From Bacteroidales bacterium (lineage in GTDB: Bacteria > Bacteroidota > Bacteroidia > Bacteroidales > GCA-2748055), in NCBI GenBank assembly GCA_021738565.1, contig JAIPBT010000008.1, positions 1 through 64,000 of the forward strand: a DNA stretch of 64,000 nt, read 5' to 3'. Positions 1 through 9,364 of the stretch are shown here, one piece after another. Position 1 is the first letter of the stretch. Every line of letters starts with the position of its first letter. Under the pieces are notes generated by a model. That model did no database searches, was not told the DNA's origin, and was given only the letters and a program-made list of their open reading frames with translations. The translations under genes were made by a program, and so were the position numbers.

Positions 1-318
1 TATAGATAAACAAGGAACTCTATTTTGAATAGATAGCCTACTTTTTTACCGGAAAAATCAAATAGAACACCCTAAAATAAAAGCACACAAAGGGTAATTA
101 TGCTATTTTTGAAAAAGTTTCGGATGAATGTGAAAAAATGTATTTTATTCAAATTTATATACGTGTAAAAACTTGTATATCAATTCAATAAACTCTTTTC
201 CTTAATATATTGCGTAAATAAATTGCAAAATACTGTAATAATTTCCTTTGCTGTTCGTCTACGGTGTAGAAATCAAAATCAATAAGTAAAATTATTCATT
301 AATTTAAACGAAATTATC

Positions 319-822
319 ATGAAAAAAGCAGCAGTTTTAATAGTATTTGTGCTTGTTCCTTTTATTATGAACGGACAATCACAGACCATCGATGCAGTTA
401 TTGATAAATACAGCGGACAGGAAGGTGTTACAGTTGTCAATATAAGTCCCGAATTGTTCCAGGTTATGTCCGGTATGAAGATCGAGCAAATAGAAGATGC
501 AGAGGTTCCTTTTGACAAATTGTCGGAAGTAAAAATTCTGTCCATTGAAAACCAGGCGTTGCTGGCAGAAAATGACTTTTTTGCAGAAGTTACCGATGGT
601 CTGAATACATCTGAATTTGTTGAAATAATGACAGTAAAGGATGGAGATGAAAATATTAGGATGTGGATGAAAAATGAGGGCAGGCAGATTCGTGATTTCT
701 TGCTGGTTGTGTCCTCTCCGGATGAAGGTGTGGTTGTGTATATTAAAGGAGATTTCAATATGAATGACATCGAAGGATTGGCGGAATCATTTGGTGACAT
801 TGAAGATCTGGAAATTAATTAA
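319..822 (+). CDS. DUF4252 domain-containing protein (exported)
   Basis: ORF with signal-like N-terminus (MKKAAVLIVFVLVPFIMNGQ); similar in length and pattern to the second copy at 2051-2569. Confidence 0.75.
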   Translation: MKKAAVLIVFVLVPFIMNGQSQTIDAVIDKYSGQEGVTVVNISPELFQVMSGMKIEQIEDAEVPFDKLSEVKILSIENQALLAENDFFAEVTDGLNTSEFVEIMTVKDGDENIRMWMKNEGRQIRDFLLVVSSPDEGVVVYIKGDFNMNDIEGLAESFGDIEDLEIN

Positions 823-850
823 ATTTACAGGAAACACAAGGTATTTTTCA

Positions 851-1363
851 ATGCGATCTTCAGAATTCAGGCAAAAGTTGATTCCCTTTAGCTCCCGGTT
901 GTTCAGGTTGGCTTTCGGTCTGCTTGGAAACCGGGAAGAAGCTGAGGATACTGTACAGGAAGTATATTTAAAATTATGGAAAATGCGCAACGACCTGGAG
1001 CAATACGATAGTCTTGAGGCCTTTAGCATGAGCATCACAAGAAATGTCTGCCTTGATTACCTGAGAAGGAAAAAGATAGAAAGGAGGGCTTACAGCCAAT
1101 CAGATGAAAACAATTCCTATGATCCGGATCCTTCTGTAAAACTAGAAATTAAGGAAAAGGCTTTACTGATCAACCATCTGATCAGTCAATTGCCCGAACC
1201 CCAGCGGTCTTTGATATATTACCGACATATTGAAGGTAAAGAATACAAGGAAATAGAGGACCTGGTTGGAATGAAAGAAAATGCGATTCGTGTCAGCATT
1301 TCCAGGGCAAGAAAAAAATTGCGTGAAATGTTGCAAAATCAATATGCATCATGGATAAATTAA
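851..1363 (+). CDS. ECF-type RNA polymerase sigma-70 factor
   Basis: Region 2 (NREEAEDTVQEVYLKLWK) and region 4 (LPEPQRSLIYYRHIEGKEYKEIEDLVGMKENAIRVSISRARKKLRE); in-frame ATG at 851 preferred over the ORF-track start at 764, which overlaps the upstream CDS. Confidence 0.9.
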   Translation: MRSSEFRQKLIPFSSRLFRLAFGLLGNREEAEDTVQEVYLKLWKMRNDLEQYDSLEAFSMSITRNVCLDYLRRKKIERRAYSQSDENNSYDPDPSVKLEIKEKALLINHLISQLPEPQRSLIYYRHIEGKEYKEIEDLVGMKENAIRVSISRARKKLREMLQNQYASWIN

Positions 1364-1923
1364 CATACATACGGAAAATCCTGAAGAAATTCTACGAAGG
1401 GAATTCCAGCCTGGAAGAGGAGAAGGAACTAATTGAATTCTTTTCGGAGAATGCTGTTCCTGATGACCTGCAGGCAGATAAAGAGATGTTCACCTCAATG
1501 ATCCATCTCTCTGAACCAGTGGAGATACCGGATGGACTGGACGAAAGGATCACAAAAAGACTGGCGAAAGAAGAGCAAAATGAAACCAGGGGAAGGAGGA
1601 TTACTTTATTTTCACTTTCAGGTCTGGCAGCAGGGATAATTATTATTCTGAGTGTTTACATGGGTTTTATCAGAAACGGCAATCAGCAGGGGCAATTGGC
1701 CCAATATACGATTGAGGACCCGGAGCTGGCCTATGAAGAAATAAGAAAGACCCTGTCATTTGTTTCTGAAAAGTGGAACGAAGGCACAGGTGAACTTCAG
1801 TCTCTTGAGAATATAAGTAGCGGCATGAAAAGTATAAGTCCCCTGCGAAAGATTTCAAGTGGGTCAAAGGAGTTAAACCTGCTTGGAAACCTCAGGAGGG
1901 CAGATGAAATAAAAGCGCAGTAA
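1351..1923 (+). CDS. Probable anti-sigma factor / membrane protein
   Basis: Overlaps the sigma gene 3' end; single predicted TM (ITLFSLSGLAAGIIIILSVYMGF). Confidence 0.6.
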   Translation: MDKLTYIRKILKKFYEGNSSLEEEKELIEFFSENAVPDDLQADKEMFTSMIHLSEPVEIPDGLDERITKRLAKEEQNETRGRRITLFSLSGLAAGIIIILSVYMGFIRNGNQQGQLAQYTIEDPELAYEEIRKTLSFVSEKWNEGTGELQSLENISSGMKSISPLRKISSGSKELNLLGNLRRADEIKAQ

Positions 1924-2050
1924 TACAATAAATATAAAGTCATGAAACGAACATAAAATTTACCAATCATAATATCAATAAAGGAAATGATTGAAAAAAA
2001 TTATGTGAGGGCAAAGTTCCATATGGCAATAAATAATAAAAAATAAGCAA

Positions 2051-2569
2051 ATGAAAAAATTAAGTTTGGCATTCACTCTCCTGGTGTTTTTCGGGGCACT
2101 GAATGCACAGTCGGCAGCAGACAAGATCTTCAAAAAATATTCCGGAAAGGATGGATATACTACAGTTGTCATTAGTAGCTATATGTTCCAGTTTCTTTCG
2201 AATATTGAAAGTGATGATCCTGACTACCAAATATTTAAAGATGCAACTTCAGGCATTGAGACACTGCGAATCCTCACACAGGACGGACCACAATCTGAAA
2301 ATTTCGGTAAGGAATTACTTGACATGCTGCCGAGAGTTGAGTACAAGGAGTTGATGGTGGTTAAGGAAGACAATGAGGAAGTTTTGTTCCTGGTGAAAGA
2401 AGCTGGCGGTGGCAAAATATCTGAATTTTTATTGATAGTAACCGGTGACGGAGAAGACAATGCTTTGATCGTCATTACAGGCAACATCAACCTTGAAAGC
2501 ATCTCAAGCCTGTCCAGAGGATTGGACCTTCCTGCCATGGAAAACCTTGATAATCTGGAAGATCAGTAA
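2051..2569 (+). CDS. DUF4252 domain-containing protein, second copy
   Basis: Signal peptide; paralogous in pattern to 319-822 (KYSGKDGYTTVVISSYMFQFLSN vs KYSGQEGVTVVNISPELFQVMSG). Confidence 0.75.
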   Translation: MKKLSLAFTLLVFFGALNAQSAADKIFKKYSGKDGYTTVVISSYMFQFLSNIESDDPDYQIFKDATSGIETLRILTQDGPQSENFGKELLDMLPRVEYKELMVVKEDNEEVLFLVKEAGGGKISEFLLIVTGDGEDNALIVITGNINLESISSLSRGLDLPAMENLDNLEDQ

Positions 2570-3939
2570 TAAATTATTTTTTCTACTCTGTTTTTGCGCA
2601 GCCAGTTACTGAGTATCTGACGTACATCACGGTTATCGATTGCCGGCTGAATGCAATCCAGAAGCTGGTCAACATTCAAATATCCTTCGTCAACAGAGAT
2701 GTACCCGTAGCCTTTGTACATTCCTTCTTCAATGTTTATAATGCTTCTTTCCCTGTTTTCCCTTCCCCTGTCTATTATCATCATATTGCCCCGGTCAAAC
2801 GAGAATTGCGAAATGAGCGCTTCAGCTCGCCTGTTATACTCTTTTACAGGTTCCTTTTGAATGCATGCTCCGTTGCATTGCCTTATGCCATAGTGGAAAC
2901 ATGCACCTTCAGTAGTATATAATCCACTTAATTTCTGACACAGCCAGTGTTTTTCAACAAGTTTTGAGAGTATTTGACGGGCTTCTGCCTTATTATTGAA
3001 TGCAGTTACAGGATGATCGAGTTGGTCAGCAACCCTGGACAATTTGAAAGTAATGTAACCGAAACTGTCTTTTTCCTGGTACAGCCCCCAGTGTGAAAGC
3101 GAGCGGCGCTGGGCACGGTTGTACAGTGGTTTGTTTCGTTTTATCTCCTCTGACTCCTTCAGGAGTGCAATTAACTCACTACCGGTCAACTCATAGGAAA
3201 TGGAGGTAATTCTTTCTTTCATTTCCATGTTCCTCTTTCCTTCATTGCTGGCAAGGTGGGACAATACCCTTTTCTTGATACTTACGCTTTTTCCGATGTA
3301 AAGCAATGTACCCTTCTCATCATGGAAATAATAGGTTCCTGTCTTGTCAGGAAGAGACTCAATATCCTGTACAGACAAATTTCCGTTCAGGTTCTTGTAT
3401 TTTGCCCTGTTGAATGCAAGCAGGTCAGTTTCACCAATGCTTTCTTTCGCCTTTGACATTAATAATTCAAAAAGCTGTACGGTTGCAAAAGCATCCCCGG
3501 AGGCCCTGTGTCTGCCATTTATCTCAATACCCAGTTCGTTACATAATTTCCCGAGGCTGTATGATTTATGCCCGGGAATTAGCTTTTTGCTTAACTTGAC
3601 AGTGCACAATGTTTCCCTTGAATAATCATAACCCAAACGGTGAAATTCATTCTTGATAAAGGAGTAGTCAAAACTCACATTGTGACCCACAATTGCAAAG
3701 CCCTCTGTTCGCTCCACCAATTCTTTGGCGATGTCATAAAATTTCGGAGCACTTTCCAACATTTCATTGCTGATGCCTGTTAAACCGGTAATGAATGGAG
3801 GTATGCTTCTTTCAGGATTGATCAAAGTAGTCCATTCGTCAACAATTCCTTGTCCGTCATGAAAATAGATGGCTATTTCAGTAATTTTTTCAACTTTCGG
3901 ACTTCCGCCTGTAGTTTCAATATCAAGAATGGCATACAT
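2563..3939 (-). CDS. DnaQ-like 3'-5' exonuclease fused to GIY-YIG (UvrC/Cho-like) nuclease
   Basis: N-terminal YAILDIETTGG / GHNVSFDYSFIKNEF exonuclease motifs; central GTYYFHDEKGTLLYIGKSVSIKKRVLSHL GIY-YIG motif. Confidence 0.85.
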   Translation of the reverse strand: MYAILDIETTGGSPKVEKITEIAIYFHDGQGIVDEWTTLINPERSIPPFITGLTGISNEMLESAPKFYDIAKELVERTEGFAIVGHNVSFDYSFIKNEFHRLGYDYSRETLCTVKLSKKLIPGHKSYSLGKLCNELGIEINGRHRASGDAFATVQLFELLMSKAKESIGETDLLAFNRAKYKNLNGNLSVQDIESLPDKTGTYYFHDEKGTLLYIGKSVSIKKRVLSHLASNEGKRNMEMKERITSISYELTGSELIALLKESEEIKRNKPLYNRAQRRSLSHWGLYQEKDSFGYITFKLSRVADQLDHPVTAFNNKAEARQILSKLVEKHWLCQKLSGLYTTEGACFHYGIRQCNGACIQKEPVKEYNRRAEALISQFSFDRGNMMIIDRGRENRERSIINIEEGMYKGYGYISVDEGYLNVDQLLDCIQPAIDNRDVRQILSNWLRKNRVEKIIYY

Positions 3940-4008
3940 TATGGACAGACACTAAATAATTTGTGAAGGCACTTTCATTAACCGCCATTCGAATAAAGTG
4001 GAGCCTTT

Positions 4009-4530
4009 CTATTTTTTATCATTGGATTCCTTCTTCTCAGCGGTTTCTTTTTTTGTTGAAGTGCCTTTTTTATTTTCAGCAGTTGATTTGGCGGATTTTG
4101 CGGGAGCTGACTTTTTCGCATCCTCTTTTTGATCCTCCTGCTTTGCGGATCCGGATTTTTCTGATGTCCCGGTTTTAGATCCTTTAGCAGTTGATGCTTT
4201 CGATGCTGGCTTGCTTTCAGCTTTGTTGGCTTCTTCCTTTTTTACCTCTGTTTTTTTAGCCTCAGGGGCAGCTGCCGGTTTTTCTTTTTTTACCTCTGCT
4301 TTTTTTACCTCAGGAGCAGCTACCGGTTCTTCTTTTTTCGTTACCGGCGCCTCAGGAGCATTAGCTTTGGCAGCCTCCTCTTTTTTCTCTGCTTTGGGTT
4401 CGGTTTTTTTTGCCTGCCTGGCAGCAGGTTTTGCAAGTGGCATTGTTGCACTGTTTTTCCGAGGTCTTAGTCTGCCGTAAGATCCAATAAATAATTTACC
4501 TCTCCTGGTTTTTCTGTCTCCTTTACCCAT
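4009..4530 (-). CDS. 30S ribosomal protein THX (bTHX) with long Ala/Lys/Glu-rich C-terminal tail
   Basis: N-terminus MGKGDRKTRRGKLFIGSYGRLRPRKN is THX-like; the remaining ~145 aa are low complexity. Confidence 0.75.
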   Translation of the reverse strand: MGKGDRKTRRGKLFIGSYGRLRPRKNSATMPLAKPAARQAKKTEPKAEKKEEAAKANAPEAPVTKKEEPVAAPEVKKAEVKKEKPAAAPEAKKTEVKKEEANKAESKPASKASTAKGSKTGTSEKSGSAKQEDQKEDAKKSAPAKSAKSTAENKKGTSTKKETAEKKESNDKK

Positions 4531-4685
4531 TTTGTATGTAATTATTAGTTAATATTATGATGTTTGTCGTTCACTGTTCCGAAAACCAAAAATAGCGATT
4601 ATTTGTCATATAGCAAATGTCATAATTACGGCAATGATTTGAACTTTAGAATTTTGAATTTGTTTACAAGTTAAATGATGAATAT

Positions 4686-5222
4686 ATGATTAATACAGGC
4701 ATAAGCAGTTTTATATATCGGGGCAGACTGGTATGTTCAATGACATTAATTTTCATTTTTAGCATGCAGTTGCATGCTCAGGATGCGGATATTTCAGAAG
4801 AGAGAAATAGGGATTCAGTTAACATTGAACAAATTAATGATCCAATGAAATACAACAAACTCAATGATTTTGAAAAATATGTGATCCTTAATAAAGGGAC
4901 CGAGCGTCCAGGGTCAGGTGATTACGTGAATCATAATGGCAAAGGCACCTATTTTTGCAAACAATGCAATGCTCCATTGTACCGTTCCAATGATAAGTTC
5001 AACAGCCATTGCGGTTGGCCCAGCTTTGATGATGAAATTGAAGGGGCCGTAAAGCGTCAGACCGATGCCGACGGGAGAAGAACAGAGATTATCTGTAATA
5101 ATTGCGGTGGCCATCTCGGACATGTATTTCTTGGAGAAGGATTTACAGAAAAGAACACAAGGCACTGCGTGAATTCCGTTTCACTGAAGTTTGTCCCTGA
5201 AGATAATGAGAATAACAAATAG
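4686..5222 (+). CDS. msrB: Peptide-methionine (R)-S-oxide reductase MsrB, probably exported
   Basis: [47 protein letters not shown] motifs; hydrophobic N-terminal leader. Confidence 0.92.
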   Translation: MINTGISSFIYRGRLVCSMTLIFIFSMQLHAQDADISEERNRDSVNIEQINDPMKYNKLNDFEKYVILNKGTERPGSGDYVNHNGKGTYFCKQCNAPLYRSNDKFNSHCGWPSFDDEIEGAVKRQTDADGRRTEIICNNCGGHLGHVFLGEGFTEKNTRHCVNSVSLKFVPEDNENNK

Positions 5223-5236
5223 CGAAGAGAACCCCG

Positions 5237-7684
5237 TTAATCATTTTCAAGCATTAAAAGGTAATTCTCCAGCCTTTTCAATAATTGATCCTGTTTGTGT
5301 TGAAGAATGAATGATTTCATTGTATCGGGTGCTGGTTCTTTGTATACTTCGCTAACCCTGCAGGCATGTTCTTTGAGGGAAGTGAGTATTTGTTTGTTTG
5401 GGGCGCGGTTGATCTCGTGACTGAATTCTATTACCGGCTTGTCATCGCTGTTGAGTGCAACCCCGGATGTAAATTTATTCAATTGTTCATCCTTCATACA
5501 GAAATGTTTTAAAATATCAGTAACATTCATGTAATATGACTGTTCCAGGTAATCAACCAGGGAATCGCTGACCAGCTTTTCTTCTATGTCAGTGATAGAA
5601 TAACCGGGGCATTTGGAAGATCCCAGTATTATGGTGTGAGCATCATTAATGATCCACAAGGATGCATGGTTAAAAACTTCAGTGAAGGATCTGATGAGGA
5701 TCCTGTATTCTTCATATGTCATCCAGTTGGTTGGGATCCATTGACACATAACCCCGTTTTCTGAAAGTTTTCTAAGGCATAGTTCATAGAAATCTTTCGT
5801 GTAAATGTTGTTTCCAAGCCTTGGATGTATTGCATTGGTGGTGATGATGTCATACGTATGCTCAGTTCTGTAAAGGTGTGCACGTCCATCTTCCATGTAT
5901 ATCGTCGGATTTCCCGCCATTGTATGGTTAAAATACCCGAAAATATGCTTACTCGCGTTTACTACCCCGGGACTGATTTCAGCAATTGTAATATGAGGAA
6001 TATCAGCCTTATTTAGTGTATTGGCAGTTATACCGATCCCAAGTCCTACGACCAGAGCTTTGTCTGGATTGTTGCTGTGGATATATGGCAAAACGGCCAG
6101 CATTTTATGGACCTGAACATCATTTGGTATTGTATAGGCGGTAATGGCACCGTTTATGGACAGGGCTGCATGCGTATTCCTGTATTTTGTAACAGCGACA
6201 GAGGCAGCAGGACCTTCCTTATAGTATATTACAGCGTTTTCCAGTATATGGTTCCACCGCTTGTTGATAAATTCGGTATCTCTGGGCAGCACAATTACCA
6301 GGGCCAGCAGAAAGAACAGGCAATAGGCAACCATTCTCTTCAGTGGGAATTTTTCTCTTACATATTGGAATATCCATGCAGATAACAAGATGTTAATTAT
6401 CACAATGATCAGGAATGCATTTACACTGCCGGCCAACGGGATCAGGAGGAATCCGGTTAGTACAGAACCGGCAACCGAACCAATGGTATCAAGAGCTCCA
6501 AGGGTCCCGATATCACTTCCTATCTTATCAGATGAGTTGTTATAGATAATGCTTACAAGTGGGAAAGTGAATCCCATTAATACAACAGGGGGGAGGACAA
6601 TGAGAAACACATAAACCTGTTCTGCACCGATGGTCCGGAGCCAGGTTGCCTGGTTTTCCCTGAGTTCATGAAACCATGGAGCAGTCGTTATGAATAATAT
6701 GAAATTCAACAGGTAGATCATACCTATCCAGAACTGTACTTTCCCCAGCATTTTCAGGGGATCCTTTATCCTGTTAATGAACCTGGATATATAATAACTT
6801 CCCAGTGCAAGACCTCCGACAAATGCTGTAATGATGGTGGTATAGAAGAACGAAGTTTTGTCATATGAGAATTCGTGCATGATCCTTGTCCATATAATTT
6901 CATATGCCAGCGTTGTGAAGCCCTCAATTGCAAAAACCCAAAGTACGATCCTTACTGTGCGCCTGGAATAGATATGTTTGTTCCTAAACGGAACTTTATG
7001 CGGCATTTTCCCGGGCAGGCCGCTTCTTAATCCGGGTTTTAATGTCAGTACCATGATCGCATTCAATGCATTCAATGAAGCTCCAATCCATAGAGAACCA
7101 GAAATGCCTGCAGACTTCAGTAAAAAATATCCTGTCACGATTCCCCCGAAAAATGCTCCGAGATTGTTTGAACCATATAACAAGCTTATCCTTTGTCCCA
7201 GATCCGCTGTTTTTTCTGTAATGCCCTTTGTTAATACAGGTAACGTTCCGCCCATAATTGATGTGGCTATGAGCAGCAAAGGAAATGCAGAAGCAAAGCG
7301 TACGATCTGTTGCACAAACACCCCGCTTGAAGGGTCTGGGGCTACCAGGAGGTAAATGTCCGCAATCAGAGCCTTTATCCATGGGAAAGCCAGGGCATAG
7401 ACTGCAAGTGAAATTTCCATTAAGATGAAAAGCAACAGGGGATCGCGGATCCTGTCGGAAAGCTTGCCGAAAATCCAGCTTCCAAGTGCAAGTCCCGACA
7501 TGAAAGCTGCAAGAACAGTAGTGCTGCTGTATACCTGGATGCCAAAAAAAGTACCCAATTCCCGAATCCAGGTGATCTGGTATATCAATGCAGCGAACCC
7601 GGATAAGCCAAAAGCTGCATATATTGCAATTAATGGCAATTTTTTCTGAATTAAGGTATTGCCCGGGTATGGTGCATACCGCAT
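5237..7684 (-). CDS. Fused MFS-like membrane domain / spermidine synthase-like protein
   Basis: Many TM segments N-terminally; C-terminal Rossmann motif ALVVGLGIGITANTL...IAEISPGVV...GRAHLYRTEHTYDIITTNA. Confidence 0.8.
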   Translation of the reverse strand: MRYAPYPGNTLIQKKLPLIAIYAAFGLSGFAALIYQITWIRELGTFFGIQVYSSTTVLAAFMSGLALGSWIFGKLSDRIRDPLLLFILMEISLAVYALAFPWIKALIADIYLLVAPDPSSGVFVQQIVRFASAFPLLLIATSIMGGTLPVLTKGITEKTADLGQRISLLYGSNNLGAFFGGIVTGYFLLKSAGISGSLWIGASLNALNAIMVLTLKPGLRSGLPGKMPHKVPFRNKHIYSRRTVRIVLWVFAIEGFTTLAYEIIWTRIMHEFSYDKTSFFYTTIITAFVGGLALGSYYISRFINRIKDPLKMLGKVQFWIGMIYLLNFILFITTAPWFHELRENQATWLRTIGAEQVYVFLIVLPPVVLMGFTFPLVSIIYNNSSDKIGSDIGTLGALDTIGSVAGSVLTGFLLIPLAGSVNAFLIIVIINILLSAWIFQYVREKFPLKRMVAYCLFFLLALVIVLPRDTEFINKRWNHILENAVIYYKEGPAASVAVTKYRNTHAALSINGAITAYTIPNDVQVHKMLAVLPYIHSNNPDKALVVGLGIGITANTLNKADIPHITIAEISPGVVNASKHIFGYFNHTMAGNPTIYMEDGRAHLYRTEHTYDIITTNAIHPRLGNNIYTKDFYELCLRKLSENGVMCQWIPTNWMTYEEYRILIRSFTEVFNHASLWIINDAHTIILGSSKCPGYSITDIEEKLVSDSLVDYLEQSYYMNVTDILKHFCMKDEQLNKFTSGVALNSDDKPVIEFSHEINRAPNKQILTSLKEHACRVSEVYKEPAPDTMKSFILQHKQDQLLKRLENYLLMLEND

Positions 7685-7867
7685 ATTGTTAGGCTTAGTT
7701 GTTAATCAACAAATGTTTCTCTTATTATACTTTTCCAGGATAGTCTTACTAAACCGAATTCCTTTTGAGTTCCCTATTCTAATAATTGATACTTCCATGT
7801 TATGCCATTTTTATGTAATTACAAAGTTTAATACATAATTTTATGCAAACAAATTGGTGGAAATACA

Positions 7868-8025
7868 ATTTCGTGCTTGTCAATAAAGTTGGAGTGGCTG
7901 GATCATAAAGTTCGAGAGCAAAGCGCGCAAAAATCTTAACCCGCAGTATCCGCCGACGGACGGATTCGAGGATTTAAGATTTTTGCAGCAATGCAGCTAT
8001 CGGACTTTATGGACAGACACTATTT
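7868..8025 (-). mobile_element. Short interspersed element family A, copy A1 (core 7872-8021, 150 bp, plus ATTT flanking repeats)
   Basis: Near-identical to 30194-30337 (same orientation); ends CGTGCTTGTCAATAAAGT...ACTTTATGGACAGACACT; ATTT at 7868-7871 and 8022-8025. Confidence 0.85.
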
Positions 8026-8133
8026 AAATGATGGAAAGCAATTAATCCCGACTCTGTTGTATCAGCATATCCCGAAGTAAATTCCTCAATGACCATCAGG
8101 GTGATGGGTGAAATTGCAATGGTTCAAAGTTTT

Positions 8134-8164
8134 TTTGATAAACATACAATTAGCTGCATCTTTG
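8134..8164 (+). promoter_or_regulatory. Putative Bacteroidota-type promoter
   Basis: TTTG-N19-CATCTTTG, one mismatch to TAnnTTTG; 17 bp upstream of the 8182 ATG. Confidence 0.4.
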
Positions 8165-8181
8165 TGTATTAATACAATTAT

Positions 8182-9336
8182 ATGGCAACAATGACAAAAG
8201 ATTACCGGAATGCGCTGACTGCAATGCGCCGGCATTTGCATAAACATCCGGAAACAGCTCACCAGGAGAAAGCAACATCGGATTATGTTGCTGATTTTCT
8301 TTCTCAATTCGATCCGGATAAAATAATCCGGAAGATTGGGGGTAACGGACTTGCAGCTGTCTTTTCAGGTAATAAAAAAGGGCCGGTGGTGATGATACGT
8401 GCCGAATTGGACGCACTGCCACTGAAAGAGGAAAATCAGCTTGCTTACCGTTCGGCTTACAGTGACAGGGGACATCTGTGTGGCCATGATGGGCACATGA
8501 CAATGGTTGCAGGCCTCGCACCACTTATCTCTGCATCAAAGCCAGGTAGAGGCAGGGTTGTCCTTTTCTTCCAGCCTGCAGAGGAGACTGGCGAAGGAGC
8601 CAGGAAGTCAATTGAAGATGAAAAGTTTAAGGAAATTGAACCCGATTATGTGTATGCACTTCATAATTTGCCCGGTTATGAAAAGTCATCGGTGGTATTG
8701 AAGAGAGACGTATTTGCCTCAGCTTCCAAAGGCCTTATCATTAAATTGGAAGGAGCATCTTCGCATGCAGGACATCCGGAAGGCGGCAACAATCCTTCCG
8801 TGGCAACCGGGTTGATATTGCAATCTGTGTTAAGTATCCCACAGAGAAAGGTTCCGCTTCACGAATCAGTTTTGATTACCCCGATACACCTGAGAGTTGG
8901 CAGACCGGCTTTTGGAACATCTCCAGGTGAAGGGGAGTTAATGTTCACCCTGAGGGCGCATTCAAATGAAATTATGGAAACCATGGAAAAGGCCATTCTG
9001 AAAGAGGTCAGGGAAATCGCAAAGTCACATGATCTGTCATTTAACTACAGCTGGACCGAGCCTTTCGAGGTGGTAAAAAACGATGGGAATTGTGTGGATA
9101 TGATAAATAAATGTGCTGAAAATCTGGACCTTACAATTGTGAACAGGGAAATTCCTTTCCCGTGGTCAGAAGATTTCGGTGTTTTTACCTCCAGGTATCC
9201 CGGCGCCCTTTTCGGACTTGGAGCAGGGAAAAACACACCGCAGCTCCATCATCCCAATTATAATTTTCCTGATGACATATTGGAAAAGGGAACCCTGCTG
9301 TTCTATCAGATAATTGCCGGGCATTTAAATGATTGA
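8182..9336 (+). CDS. M20 family amidohydrolase (N-acyl-amino-acid hydrolase / carboxypeptidase-like)
   Basis: HLCGHDGHMTMV, FQPAEETGEGA, ALHNLPGY, SHAGHPEGG motifs. Confidence 0.9.
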   Translation: MATMTKDYRNALTAMRRHLHKHPETAHQEKATSDYVADFLSQFDPDKIIRKIGGNGLAAVFSGNKKGPVVMIRAELDALPLKEENQLAYRSAYSDRGHLCGHDGHMTMVAGLAPLISASKPGRGRVVLFFQPAEETGEGARKSIEDEKFKEIEPDYVYALHNLPGYEKSSVVLKRDVFASASKGLIIKLEGASSHAGHPEGGNNPSVATGLILQSVLSIPQRKVPLHESVLITPIHLRVGRPAFGTSPGEGELMFTLRAHSNEIMETMEKAILKEVREIAKSHDLSFNYSWTEPFEVVKNDGNCVDMINKCAENLDLTIVNREIPFPWSEDFGVFTSRYPGALFGLGAGKNTPQLHHPNYNFPDDILEKGTLLFYQIIAGHLND

Positions 9337-9364
9337 TTGAAAAATTTAAATCCAGTTAAGTTTT

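Noticed and set aside
279-800. 173-aa minus-strand ORF opposite the first DUF4252 gene
   Set aside because: Fully antisense to a gene with clear signal peptide and paralogue; the translation has no family features.
4211-4480. 89-aa plus-strand ORF rich in Ser/Phe/Ala
   Set aside because: Antisense of the low-complexity THX tail; open frame is a composition artefact.
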